Of a stretch of DNA of 64,000 nt, positions 46,701 to 55,212 are shown one piece after another (the first letter of the stretch is position 1; each line of letters opens with the position of its first letter). The stretch spans positions 1,922,001 to 1,986,000 of the forward strand of contig OY760942.1 in NCBI GenBank assembly GCA_963664065.1. The letters run 5' to 3'. The notes under the pieces were generated by a model, which saw only the letters and a program-made list of their open reading frames with translations, was not told where the DNA came from and did not search any database. The translations under genes and the position numbers were made by a program. Source of the DNA: JABDJL01 sp963664065. GTDB lineage: Bacteria > Pseudomonadota > Gammaproteobacteria > Xanthomonadales > SZUA-36.

Positions 46701-46903
46701 TCAAGGTTGGTAATTGTTATGTTAACCGTGCCATGACCGGCGCGGTGGTAGGTGTTCAACCCTTTGGTGGAGAAGGCCTGTCGGGAACTGGCCCCAAGGC
46801 CGGCGGTCCACACTACATGTTGCGTTTTGCCACTGAGCGAACATTGACCATCAATACAGCCGCCGTTGGCGGTAATGCAAGTCTTTTGGCCTTGGAGAAT
46901 TAG
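43733..46903 (+). CDS. putA: Bifunctional proline dehydrogenase / P5C dehydrogenase
   Basis: 1056 residues. Proline is oxidised to pyrroline-5-carboxylate by the FAD barrel (ISVKLSALHPRYE, VDAEEADRL, RLVKGAYWDSEIK, ENGANTSFVNRI) and on to glutamate by the aldehyde dehydrogenase half (SPWNFPLAIFTGQ, AETGGQNAM, Cys846 in SAGQRCSALR). It ends shortly after VQPFGGEGLSGTGPKAGG. I chose TTG 43733 with GGAG eight bases upstream; the frame is open to 43502. No N-terminal ribbon-helix-helix repressor domain is present, so it is bifunctional, not trifunctional. Confidence 0.93.
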   Translation: MSERNEFEFLKAGTPPANEARSAINQSYHADETKLVGQLLAEAELDHSASERVNRSAQLLVRRVRQRKAEQGVLEAFMQEYDLSSEEGIVLMCLAEALLRIPDSDTAEKLIADKLSSADWESHLGRSSSILVNASTWGLMLTGKLVSLGEGTQRSISNTLGKMLNRSGDPVVRTAIRQAMRIMGFQYVMGRDIDEALDRAEKKKNQPYRYSFDMLGEAALTIPDAQRYFESYREGICAIGRRRQHEDIFSAPSISVKLSALHPRYEFGQRDRVLAELTPKLLELALLAKDNGIALTVDAEEADRLLLSLDVFTAVLREKALKAWDGFGIAIQTYLRMAGAEIDFLTELARETGHRLPVRLVKGAYWDSEIKHAQMEGFAAYPVFTRKANTDVSYVACARRVLTRRQYFYPQFATHNAHTIAIIAEMAGDRLDYEFQRLHGMGEDLYAEVLKRKGFSRACRVYAPVGSHEDLLPYLVRRLLENGANTSFVNRIVDETLPIEKVAEDSLARVRSTSPVPHPAIPLPVQLFGEQRRNSSGVNLASEDELLDLAKRMQVYADRKWRAEPLLASKSRNKRKAEAHSVTDPSFKEKVIGEVRFATEEEVQQAIADADAFSNEWDNTPADDRAAALERAAELFEANLPEFLALCAREAGRTINDGISEVREAVDFLRYYAMQARQRFGSPIVMPGPTGESNEVSLHGRGVFSCISPWNFPLAIFTGQITAALAAGNTVLAKPADSTPIIAYRAIQLLHKAGIPRAAVQLLPGSGRKVGAMLTSDPRIDGVAVTGSTTTARIINRALAGRDAPLASLIAETGGQNAMLVDSSALPEQVVTDVINSAFHSAGQRCSALRILFLQEEIADKIMIMLAGAMQELVVGDPGILETDVGPVINAGSRDELQAHVDRMEREGRLIARAPLDNSLEGSFLAPCAFEIDSINRLEDEVFGPVLHVIRFQSDELDVVIDAVNGTGYGLTLGVHSRIDRTQKYIASRVKVGNCYVNRAMTGAVVGVQPFGGEGLSGTGPKAGGPHYMLRFATERTLTINTAAVGGNASLLALEN

Positions 46904-46946
46904 CGAATGCAACGCGGTGGCAGAATGAGTATCGGCAGGCCCTGAC

Positions 46947-48593
46947 ATGTACCTTGAATATTTTGGCTTAACTGAGGCTCCGTTTTCCATCACGCCTGAC
47001 CCGGCATTTGTGTTTCTAAGCCAGCGCCATCGTGATGCGCTGGCTCACCTGCTGTATGGCGTAGGTCAGGGTGGTAGCGGTGGTTTTGTGCAACTCACTG
47101 GTGAAGTCGGGACCGGAAAAACCACCTTATGCCGCTGTTTGCTGGAGCAGGTACCTGAAAATACCCGAATAGCGCTGGTGCTGAACCCCCTGATGACACC
47201 GCATGAATTGCTTGCCGCAATTTGCGAGGAGTTGGGGATACAGACGTTTGGTTTGGAAAACAGCAGCAAAGCGCTTGTCGACCAACTCAATCACTATCTG
47301 CTTGCCGCTCACGAGGCAGGGGAATGCGTTGTTGTAGTCATTGATGAGGCTCAGAATCTCAGTCCGGAATCTTTGGAACAGGTGAGGCTTCTGACCAATC
47401 TCGAGACCACCAAACAAAAATTGCTGCAAGTCGTATTGCTTGGCCAGCCTGAACTACGCGAGCTGCTTCAGCGACGTTCATTGAGACAACTGGCTCAGCG
47501 CATCACCGCACGGTATCACCTGACCCCTCTTGGTCAGGTTGATGCCGCACGTTACGTAGGGCATCGTATGCAGGTAGCTGGTGCGGTTCGAAACCCCTTC
47601 AGGAAATCTGCATTGAAAGCGCTGTACCAACGGTCTCATGGCGTACCCAGGTTAATCAATATCATTGCCGACCGGGCACTGGTTGGTGCCTATGCCGCCG
47701 AAGTCCGGGATATCAAGGCAAAGCTGGTACACGCCGCCGCTGATGAAGTTCAACTCGGTGAACCGGGCGCACGACGCAGCCTATGGCGCTGGCCGGCTGC
47801 GATTGCTGCAAGTCTGATATTGGCTCTGATTACCTGGAACATCATGCGTTCCGGCGCGGTAAATAGTGAAATCAGTGAACCAGCCGTGACCAACCGGCTT
47901 GCGGAATCCGTGAGTCTTGATAGTGGAACTGTGATCGACTCCATTACACTGCATTTCGCGCAGAAATTGCCGCCAGCTATGCCTGAAGAGGCGCTCGATG
48001 CTGACTGGCTCCGAATTCAGCACCAGGCTGCCTGGCAAGGATTGGCTTCCTTGTGGAATGAGCCCGCGGGTGGACCTGATATTGATGCCGCATGCAATGA
48101 ACAAATAAACGTTCGATGGGCCTGCCTGAAATCTGACGGGAGTTTTGCCCGAATTATTCAACTCGGACTGCCTGTAATATTGCAGCTACAGAGGAGCAAG
48201 CCAAGCTTGCTCCTGTTACAAGGTATAGATGGTGACCACTTACTTGCTGGCGCACCGGGAACCACTTTGACATTGTCACGCAGGGCGGTAGAAGATCGGT
48301 GGTTCGGAGACTACATGGTGGCCTGGCCCCAGGCAGCAAGCTGGCCAAGGGAGATCGCCCGTGGAGACAGCGGCCCAGCTGTTGACACGGTCCTCAGGCT
48401 TGCCGGCCTGGCCGAACCACCATATTCAGGCCGAAATGAGTTTGAAGCAGAGTTTGAAAACTGGTTGGTCGGGTTTCAATACAGATATGGGCTGGAGTCG
48501 GATGGGATTGTTGGCCCACGTACACTTTTGTACCTGATTCGTCCATCGATAGCACAGCCTGGATTGCAGTCCAGTTGGCAGGGAGAAGGTTGA
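46947..48593 (+). CDS. gspA: ExeA/GspA-type ATPase
   Basis: 548 residues. A cytoplasmic AAA ATPase has Walker A GEVGTGKTT (52-60) and a Walker B with VVVVIDEAQNLS; one membrane helix lies near 285-301; the periplasmic part ends in a peptidoglycan-binding domain (about 480-540, SGPAVDTVLRLAG ... DGIVGPRTLLYL). GspA with GspB inserts the type II secretin through the cell wall in Aeromonas. Here it is followed by gspB, but no other secretion genes are in the window. Confidence 0.9.
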   Translation: MYLEYFGLTEAPFSITPDPAFVFLSQRHRDALAHLLYGVGQGGSGGFVQLTGEVGTGKTTLCRCLLEQVPENTRIALVLNPLMTPHELLAAICEELGIQTFGLENSSKALVDQLNHYLLAAHEAGECVVVVIDEAQNLSPESLEQVRLLTNLETTKQKLLQVVLLGQPELRELLQRRSLRQLAQRITARYHLTPLGQVDAARYVGHRMQVAGAVRNPFRKSALKALYQRSHGVPRLINIIADRALVGAYAAEVRDIKAKLVHAAADEVQLGEPGARRSLWRWPAAIAASLILALITWNIMRSGAVNSEISEPAVTNRLAESVSLDSGTVIDSITLHFAQKLPPAMPEEALDADWLRIQHQAAWQGLASLWNEPAGGPDIDAACNEQINVRWACLKSDGSFARIIQLGLPVILQLQRSKPSLLLLQGIDGDHLLAGAPGTTLTLSRRAVEDRWFGDYMVAWPQAASWPREIARGDSGPAVDTVLRLAGLAEPPYSGRNEFEAEFENWLVGFQYRYGLESDGIVGPRTLLYLIRPSIAQPGLQSSWQGEG

Positions 48594-48594
48594 G

Positions 48595-49407
48595 ATGTCA
48601 TTTCTGCTTGATGCATTGCGCAAGTCTGAAAATCAAAAACGCCTCGGAGATGTGCCAAGCATTCACAGCACAGCGGGTCTTGAATCACGTTCGCGCAGTA
48701 CAATTAAGCCGGTGCTGATTTTGTTGGCTCTGTTACCGGCCTTCATTGTTGTTGCATGGTATGGCTGGCAAATGTATGCGGAAAGCGATACAGCCGTTCT
48801 TTTGAATGATGAACAGGGAGTTCAATCCGGTTCCAATGAAACCATTGCGGAATCGACACCCCGGCAAGACGCGCTACCAGCCATTGCCCGGCACTCGAAT
48901 GACAGCAGGCCGGTCAACAATGAACGGACTCCGGTTGAAACATTTTCGCGCCCGGCCAGAAGCGGATCTGGAGGATCGTCGGCAATGGGATTGGTTATAG
49001 CCAGGTTGCCGGCAACGGCAGATGCGGCCCCGCAAGAACTGGAACGAGCGGCGGAAACACCTGTTTTTCCGCCGGAAGACGAGATACTGGCTGATATCAG
49101 TCCGACCAGCAATTCTTCTGAAGTGCTTCCTGTCGATGCTTTGGTGCAGCAGGCAAGTGATTACCAGCAGCCTCGACTGGAGATCATAAGTTATTGGCAA
49201 TTGCCTGTGTCCGTGCGCCAGGAAATGCTGGAGCCAAGAATATCCGTGCTTGTATATGCCGAGCGGCCCGAAGATCGTTTCATACTTATGAACGGTCTGC
49301 GCCTGGTAGAAGGCGATGAACCCTCGTCCGGCATGGTGTTAGTGGAAATTCGCAGGGATGGCGTGGTATTCAGCTATCGTTTGTACCAGTTCCTCGTTTC
49401 GCGCTAA
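48595..49407 (+). CDS. gspB: General secretion pathway protein B
   Basis: 270 residues. It starts MSFLLDALRKSENQKRLGDVP, the conserved GspB/ExeB opening, then a single membrane helix (about 38-58), a long low-complexity periplasmic linker rich in Pro, Glu, Ser and Ala, and a folded C-terminal domain (DYQQPRLEIISYWQLPVSVRQEM onward). It partners GspA in placing the secretin. The start codon is one base after the gspA stop. Confidence 0.88.
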   Translation: MSFLLDALRKSENQKRLGDVPSIHSTAGLESRSRSTIKPVLILLALLPAFIVVAWYGWQMYAESDTAVLLNDEQGVQSGSNETIAESTPRQDALPAIARHSNDSRPVNNERTPVETFSRPARSGSGGSSAMGLVIARLPATADAAPQELERAAETPVFPPEDEILADISPTSNSSEVLPVDALVQQASDYQQPRLEIISYWQLPVSVRQEMLEPRISVLVYAERPEDRFILMNGLRLVEGDEPSSGMVLVEIRRDGVVFSYRLYQFLVSR

Positions 49408-49437
49408 GTAACGACTCGCCCTGGCTTAGAACCAACA

Positions 49438-50124
49438 ATGGATTCGGGGATTGTTTCACATTGGTCGAAATCGCAGCTGCCGGTGCCGTGGGTAATCATC
49501 GTCATCACTTTTATTTGTGTTATCGGCATGCTGATTTACGTCGCCATTTCTCCGATAAAACAACAGGCGATGATTGATGTCGCGGGTGCTGTCCCGTCCG
49601 ATACTGCGATAATGTTAAAACAGGCACCCCGCGACTGGCTGGATTTTGGTCTTCTGGTGTTGTTCACCAACCTTTTCGTCCACGCCAGTTGGCTGCATCT
49701 GGTGGGCAATCTTGCTTACCTTTGGGTGTTTGGTATTAAGGTGGAACAAAAACTTGGCGCCTTGTTTATGAGCTCAGTGTTTTTCCTGGGCGGAGCCCTG
49801 GCTCACGTGATAGTCGCCATGCGTCTGCCAATGCTGGACACACCGGTTATCGGAGCCAGCGGTGCAGTATCTGCTGTTGTCGGCACATACCTGGGTCTGT
49901 TCCCATCCAAGCGGATTGGGTTGTTCCTTCCCCTTGGCCTGTATCTTCAATTTGCCCGAGTTCCGGCCTTGTTAGTCATAGGTTCCTGGTTCACATTGCA
50001 GTTGGTTTATTCCGCTTTCGGCCCCATTACAGGGGCAGTGGCATGGTGGACGCACCTGGCCGGTTTCATTTTAGGCCTGATTTTTGCGATGCTGGCCCGG
50101 GCGCTTGCTCAACTCAGGTTCTGA
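49438..50124 (+). CDS. Rhomboid family intramembrane serine protease
   Basis: 228 residues with six or seven hydrophobic helices. The catalytic serine is Ser141 in GASGAVS and the catalytic histidine is His206 in WWTHLAGFILG; HLVGN at 87-91 carries the usual histidine and asparagine of the second helix. It should cleave transmembrane proteins in the inner membrane; substrates are unknown. It is 30 bases after gspB. Confidence 0.9.
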   Translation: MDSGIVSHWSKSQLPVPWVIIVITFICVIGMLIYVAISPIKQQAMIDVAGAVPSDTAIMLKQAPRDWLDFGLLVLFTNLFVHASWLHLVGNLAYLWVFGIKVEQKLGALFMSSVFFLGGALAHVIVAMRLPMLDTPVIGASGAVSAVVGTYLGLFPSKRIGLFLPLGLYLQFARVPALLVIGSWFTLQLVYSAFGPITGAVAWWTHLAGFILGLIFAMLARALAQLRF

Positions 50125-50146
50125 TTTTCAGATAAGGCAGGAATAC

Positions 50147-50476
50147 ATGGCGGCTAATCAGATTTACAGGGTTTCATTCCTGAAACACGGAAAGGTCTAC
50201 GAAATGTTTTGCCAGGACGTAAATAACAGTGATCTATGGGGATTCGTGGACCTGAGTGGCCTCGTCTTTGGAGATAATGACGCGGTAGTTGTTGACCCTA
50301 CAGAAGAAAAAATGCGTGATGAGTTTGAAGGTGTTGAAGTACTTTACCTGCCCATGCACAGTGTTCTCAGTATCGAAAAAGTTAAAAAGAGAGGCCAGGC
50401 GGTCATTCGCGATCGTAAAAGTGGTGAAAAAGTGACGCCATTTCCTCTGTCACCTCCAAAGCGCTCAAAAAACTAA
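50147..50476 (+). CDS. DUF1820 family protein
   Basis: 109 residues from ATG 50147 (AAGGCAGG upstream). The pattern YRVSFLKHGKVYEMFCQDV, DLWGFVDLSGLVFG and LYLPMHSVLSIEKVKKRG matches DUF1820, a small cytoplasmic protein widespread in gammaproteobacteria. No function is established. It is probably cotranscribed with the rhomboid gene and converges with the S41 protease gene. Confidence 0.85.
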   Translation: MAANQIYRVSFLKHGKVYEMFCQDVNNSDLWGFVDLSGLVFGDNDAVVVDPTEEKMRDEFEGVEVLYLPMHSVLSIEKVKKRGQAVIRDRKSGEKVTPFPLSPPKRSKN

Positions 50477-50514
50477 ATATTCCTCATTCTGGCCGGTCTG
50501 TTTTATTAACGCCG

Positions 50515-51699
50515 TTACTCAGAACCAATTGACTCAAAATGGCTGATTGCTTCCAGTATCAATCGGTCATTTTCGCGCCCTGTAACAAACTCCAGCATAT
50601 CTGAAGACGGTGCTTTCACAATATCCGGCTCAATTCCCTGCTCGTGGATGGTTTTGCCCAGAGGAGTGAAATAGTGTGCAGTGGTCAGTTTTAGTATCGA
50701 ACCGTTTCTGAGATTGAAAATGGACTGAATCGAACCTTTTCCAAACATCTGCTCTCCAATAATTACCGCTCTGCCATGGTCCTGCAAGGAGCCAGCTAGT
50801 ACTTCGGAAGCCGATGCAGTTTTACCATCTACCAGAATAGCCACCGGCACATCGGCAGCCCATTGCCCCGGATGGGCCCGGAATTCCAGCAGGGAAGCAT
50901 CGTAACGCCCCTTGGTGTAAACGATCAGACCCTCATCGAGGAAGCCATCGGCCATTTCTACCGCGGGCAAAACTACGCCACCGGGGTTTCCACGCAGGTC
51001 AAGAATGACGCCGTTCATCAGGGTTTGAGCCTGCTCCTGCAGCGTTTTTATACTGTTTTCCAGTTCGAGATGAGAGTTACGGTGAAAATGCGTGATCTCG
51101 AAATAACCGATACCACCTTTCAGTAGCTCGGAGTTTACGCTTGAAACCGGAATAAATTCCCGAACCAGTTTCAGCTCACGTGAGCGTTTGTTTCTTGATT
51201 TGATTCTAACCGTGACTTCTGATCCCGGCTCTCCGGTCAGGGCGTCGGCCGATTCAAATATTTTACGTCCCCGGACGGGTCTGCCGTTCACCGCCGTAAC
51301 CAGGTCGCCGGCTATTACACCCGCTCTCGCTGCGGGCCCATCCGGAGTGACTGAATCCACCAGTAAGCGCCATTCTCGCAAATCCAGACTGACGCCAATT
51401 CCACCGTATCTGCCCTTGGCAGAGTCGTCAAACTCCTGGGATTGTTCAGCATCGATAAATGCAGACCACGGATCGAGTTTGGAAAGCATACCCTCAATCG
51501 CGGCCACCAGCAGGGTGTGATCATCAATCTCCTCTACGAAGTTGGAACGAAGCTGATTGAATACATCCGTAAAGGTTCTGAGATCATCTAAGGTCAGTTG
51601 TACACCGATTCTTTCAACCGGTTGCTGTTCAGCTTCCTGCGCTTTTGCAGTTGTCGGGCAAATAAAGAAGATCACCATAGTGAAAAGCCAATTTTTCAT
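50515..51699 (-). CDS. ctpA: Carboxyl-terminal processing protease (S41)
   Basis: 394 residues. A signal peptide of about 20 residues ends in TAKAQ. A PDZ domain lies around 95-170 (GGIGVSLDLREWRLLVDSVTP). The S41 catalytic core includes LDLRGNPGG, DGKTASASEVLAGSLQDHG with the nucleophilic serine and FGKGSIQ with the lysine base. It is a periplasmic protease. It forms an operon-like group with envC and gpmI, a common arrangement in gammaproteobacteria. Confidence 0.92.
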   Translation of the reverse strand: MKNWLFTMVIFFICPTTAKAQEAEQQPVERIGVQLTLDDLRTFTDVFNQLRSNFVEEIDDHTLLVAAIEGMLSKLDPWSAFIDAEQSQEFDDSAKGRYGGIGVSLDLREWRLLVDSVTPDGPAARAGVIAGDLVTAVNGRPVRGRKIFESADALTGEPGSEVTVRIKSRNKRSRELKLVREFIPVSSVNSELLKGGIGYFEITHFHRNSHLELENSIKTLQEQAQTLMNGVILDLRGNPGGVVLPAVEMADGFLDEGLIVYTKGRYDASLLEFRAHPGQWAADVPVAILVDGKTASASEVLAGSLQDHGRAVIIGEQMFGKGSIQSIFNLRNGSILKLTTAHYFTPLGKTIHEQGIEPDIVKAPSSDMLEFVTGRENDRLILEAISHFESIGSE

Positions 51700-51724
51700 G
51701 ATTTAGTTCCGATTGATATTCTTT

Positions 51725-52897
51725 CTAGCGAGCCAGCCAGGTGGCAGGATCGACAGCTTTACCCTGGTTCCGTAATTCAAAATACAGACCCTGATCGCTG
51801 CCGGGGGTATCTCCGACCGTACTGATCACGGTACCAGGCTGTACCCAGTCACCAACGCCATAATGCAAACTTTCGTTATGGCCATATAGACTCATGATGC
51901 CATCACCGTGGTCAATGATCATTAAAAGTCCATAGCCCCGCAGCCAATCCGCATAGGCCACCCTTCCATATGCTATGGCATGCACTTCGCTGCCTCGTCC
52001 GGCTTTAATTAACCATCCGTGCCAGTTAAAACCGCCTGCGCGTGCCTCGCCGAATGAATGCAGGATGCGACCTTGAAGTGGGACGGGAATTAATCCGCGT
52101 TGGTCCTTGGGGCTGATGTATTGACCCAAATCTGAAGGAATATCAGCCAGTGCACTAGAAAGGCGTTGTAACAAAGACTCAAGATCAGAACGGTTGCGGC
52201 TCAATTCTGTCAGTTTTTCCGCATCAGAGTCAATGCGGCCGGCCAGTCCTTCAAGCACTTCCTGCCTTTCATGCCGCCGACCCTGTAGAGTCGAAAATTC
52301 CCGTTCGTGAATTTCCTGCACCGAGCTTAACTCCAGCAGCTTGCCATCTATCTCCGCCTGCATACGATCGAGTGTGTCGAGCGCTACGCGAAATTCTTTA
52401 ATCTGGTCAATTTGGGCACGGCTGAAGTAATCGTAGTAGGCAAGCATACGACTCAGCCTTGCAGGGCTGTCCTGGTTGAGCAGCAATTTTAGGCGTGACT
52501 CCCTACCCAATTGATAAGCCGAAACGATCTGTTGGCCAAGTAGTATTTTACTATTGTTCAGGCTTTCCAGATAAGCTGAGCGTTCTGTTTCCAATTTCCG
52601 AAGATCCTTTTCGTGCCGAACAGCTTGTGTCTTTAAGTCACGAAGCCTAAACGTGCTTGCCTGGATTTCGAGATCAAGCCTTTTCAGTTCGGCCTGTTCG
52701 CTGGCAAAGCGCTCACGCGAACGGGCAAGGGACTGTTGTAATAATCCGATTTCGGTTTTCAGTGCTTCAAGGCGTGTTTCGGCCTCTTCCCTGGAAATTT
52801 CCTGTTGCCCATGCGCGGCTACACAGTAAAAAAGACAAAAAAGAATTAAACTCGCAACTGGTCTCGTTCTGATTGATTCAGACAAAATACTGATCAA
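51725..52897 (-). CDS. envC: Murein hydrolase activator EnvC
   Basis: 390 residues. A signal peptide (VASLILFCLFYCVAAHGQ) is followed by a long coiled coil (about 35-245, rich in E, L and R) and a C-terminal LytM/M23 domain. As in E. coli EnvC, the LytM zinc ligands are degenerate, so it should activate amidases rather than cut peptidoglycan. It works under FtsEX, also encoded in this window. It overlaps gpmI by four bases. Confidence 0.92.
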   Translation of the reverse strand: MISILSESIRTRPVASLILFCLFYCVAAHGQQEISREEAETRLEALKTEIGLLQQSLARSRERFASEQAELKRLDLEIQASTFRLRDLKTQAVRHEKDLRKLETERSAYLESLNNSKILLGQQIVSAYQLGRESRLKLLLNQDSPARLSRMLAYYDYFSRAQIDQIKEFRVALDTLDRMQAEIDGKLLELSSVQEIHEREFSTLQGRRHERQEVLEGLAGRIDSDAEKLTELSRNRSDLESLLQRLSSALADIPSDLGQYISPKDQRGLIPVPLQGRILHSFGEARAGGFNWHGWLIKAGRGSEVHAIAYGRVAYADWLRGYGLLMIIDHGDGIMSLYGHNESLHYGVGDWVQPGTVISTVGDTPGSDQGLYFELRNQGKAVDPATWLAR

Positions 52898-54450
52898 GCT
52901 ACACTACGCTGACTGCCGGAAAGGCGCACCAGCGGCTTTCCGGTCATTTCTTCCGGCTGGGTGATGCCAAGCAGATACAGCATAGTGGGGGCGATGTCCT
53001 GCAAAGAACCCCGGTTTACCTCGTTTGTATTTCGACCCCAAAAAACAAACGGCACCGGGTTGGTGGTATGAGCAGTATGTGCCTGGCCGGACGAGGGGTC
53101 GCACATTTGCTCTACGTTACCGTGATCGGCAGTAATCATTAATTCACCACCGGTTGCTTCCAAAGCTTTCTTTACCTTTGCCAGGCAACGGTCAACCGCT
53201 TCAACCGCCAGTATCGCGGCGTCCAGCCGGCCGCTATGACCGACCATGTCAGGATTAGCCACATTGCAAATAATGACATCAAAATCTGCGCTGCGAATAG
53301 CACCGTCCAGTGCTGAAGACAGTTCCGGCGTACTCATTTCGGGTTGCAGATCATAGGTGGCAACTTTTGGTGATGGAATCAAGATCCGTTGTTCACCTGC
53401 ATACGGTTCTTCGCGACAACCATTCATGAAAAAGGTCACATGTGCGTATTTTTCGGTTTCAGCAATTCTCAATTGGCGCAAACCATTGCGGGAGAGGATT
53501 TCTCCAAGCAACTCAGGAATCTCCACACTAGGGAAAGCAATTTCAACAGGCAGGCCTGACAGGTATTCGGTCATCGAAACAAAAACGGACAATGCTGGTA
53601 CCCGCCTGTCGAATCCGCCAAAAGACTCCTGCACAAATGCCTGTGTCAATTCACGTGCACGATCAGCACGAAAATTAACAAAAAACACTGAATCTCCATC
53701 ACTGATGCCGGTGAAATCTCCAATCAACGTGGCCTGAACGAATTCATCGTTCTCTCCCCGTTCATAGGCGGCATCCAGCGCTTGCCTGGCTGTCGCGGCA
53801 TTTTGGGATGCCTTCCCCGCCGTGATTGCATCCCAGGCTTTTTTAACCCGGTCCCAGCGCTTGTCGCGGTCCATGGCAAAGAAACGTCCAGTGACGGTTC
53901 CAAAACTTGCTCCAGGTGCCTGATCAAGGTTTTCCTGCATCCGCACAATTGACGGTCCTGCGCTTCGTGGCGGCGTATCACGACCATCCAGGAATGCATG
54001 CACGACTATATCCGGGATGCCCCGGCCGCGGATCATATCTACTGCAGCAAGAAAATGATCAATATGGCTATGAACCCCTCCGGGTGAAAGTAAACCCATA
54101 ATGTGGACAGTGCCCCCTTTTTCCATGGTTTTATCAACGGCATTGCACAGGGCTGGATTACGGTAAAAGCTTCCATCTTTAATGGCCTCGGTAATGCGTG
54201 TGAAGTCCTGGTACACAATCCGCCCGGCGCCGATATTCATATGGCCAACTTCTGAATTACCCATTTGGCCTTCCGGCAGGCCCACGGAATTACCAGATGT
54301 TTCCAGGAGGCTGTGACTCGCTCCTGCCCATAAACTGTCCCAGCACCGTGTCCTGGCAAGGCTGATCGCATTATCAGGTGCATCTTGCCGATGTCCCCAG
54401 CCGTCCAGCACCATCAGCACAAGTGGCAAGTGTTGATTTTCTTTGCTCAT
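52894..54450 (-). CDS. gpmI: 2,3-bisphosphoglycerate-independent phosphoglycerate mutase
   Basis: 518 residues from ATG 54450; the frame is open upstream to 54510. It interconverts 3- and 2-phosphoglycerate with manganese. The phosphatase-like metal site starts at LMVLDGWG; the nucleophilic serine lies in GQMGNSEVGHMNIGAGR; DGRDTPP and TADHGNVEQM supply further ligands. It is the first gene of gpmI-envC-ctpA and divergent from the rhodanese gene. Confidence 0.95.
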   Translation of the reverse strand: MSKENQHLPLVLMVLDGWGHRQDAPDNAISLARTRCWDSLWAGASHSLLETSGNSVGLPEGQMGNSEVGHMNIGAGRIVYQDFTRITEAIKDGSFYRNPALCNAVDKTMEKGGTVHIMGLLSPGGVHSHIDHFLAAVDMIRGRGIPDIVVHAFLDGRDTPPRSAGPSIVRMQENLDQAPGASFGTVTGRFFAMDRDKRWDRVKKAWDAITAGKASQNAATARQALDAAYERGENDEFVQATLIGDFTGISDGDSVFFVNFRADRARELTQAFVQESFGGFDRRVPALSVFVSMTEYLSGLPVEIAFPSVEIPELLGEILSRNGLRQLRIAETEKYAHVTFFMNGCREEPYAGEQRILIPSPKVATYDLQPEMSTPELSSALDGAIRSADFDVIICNVANPDMVGHSGRLDAAILAVEAVDRCLAKVKKALEATGGELMITADHGNVEQMCDPSSGQAHTAHTTNPVPFVFWGRNTNEVNRGSLQDIAPTMLYLLGITQPEEMTGKPLVRLSGSQRSVA

Positions 54451-54637
54451 TGAAATGCAGTCCTGCCCGTGATGATGTTGGTGACTTGCAATTTTACTGA
54501 TCGCCACCACATGGTGCTGGAGGCGGGTTGATTGTGTAGCTTATTATCCCATAAGAATGCTGGACCCGTAGACAGGTGCGTATGCCAATGCCTATTTCAG
54601 AACACTTCCGGCGCATGGCGACGGGGAGGCTCGATTC

Positions 54638-55063
54638 ATGGAACAACTGATCGAATTTGCGGGCAGACACGCCCTGTTGTCTGGTGGGTTTATCGTGGTA
54701 TCCCTGATATTGATCTGGACTGAGATTTCCCGCCGCACCCAGGGTTATACCGAATTGACACCTGTGCAGGCGGTACCCCTGATCAATAACAAGAATACAG
54801 TGGTAGTCGATGTATCCGCATCTGCGGATTTTCACAAAGGTCATATTGTTGAAGCCAGGAATTTCCTGCCTTCACGGTTTTCAAATCCCGATGCTGAAAT
54901 TCAGAAACTGACTGGCCGAAGCATACTGGTGGCCTGCAAAAACGGCCAGGCGTCCCCTACAGCTGCTGCTGCATTGGTTAAACTTGGCGCTGCTCAAGTC
55001 GCGGTGCTCAAAGGCGGAATGATGAAATGGGTGGAAGACAACTATCCGGTTACCCGTGACTAG
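54638..55063 (+). CDS. Rhodanese-like protein, YibN type
   Basis: 141 residues. A hydrophobic helix near the N-terminus (LLSGGFIVVSLILIW) anchors a single rhodanese domain: VVDVSASADFHKGHIVEARN and the active-site loop ILVACKNGQASPTAAAAL with its cysteine. Its place between gpmI and secB is that of E. coli yibN. grxC, which normally lies between them, is absent. A GGGGAGG Shine-Dalgarno precedes the ATG. Confidence 0.85.
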   Translation: MEQLIEFAGRHALLSGGFIVVSLILIWTEISRRTQGYTELTPVQAVPLINNKNTVVVDVSASADFHKGHIVEARNFLPSRFSNPDAEIQKLTGRSILVACKNGQASPTAAAALVKLGAAQVAVLKGGMMKWVEDNYPVTRD

Positions 55064-55125
55064 TGCTCCTTCAATGTGATAATTGCGGATTCAGCGCTCC
55101 TGTGGGGTTTCGCCGCAAGGCTTCC

Positions 55126-55145
55126 GGCTGGTTTTAAAACCGGCC
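55126..55145. repeat. 20-bp palindrome before secB
   Basis: GGCTGGTTTT faces AAAACCGGCC with no spacer and one T-G wobble. It lies 63 bases after the rhodanese gene and 67 before secB. There is no T tract beyond it, so a DNA-binding site or cruciform-type element is as likely as a terminator. Confidence 0.35.
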
Positions 55146-55212
55146 AGATGAGATAATTTTCTATTGCCGTTCAATCAGTTCGGCCCCAACAATCAAAGCG
55201 AGCAAATCCATC

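Noticed and set aside
46208..46993. Minus-strand ORF of 261 residues
   Set aside because: Antisense to the conserved end of putA and the start of gspA; no recognisable domain.
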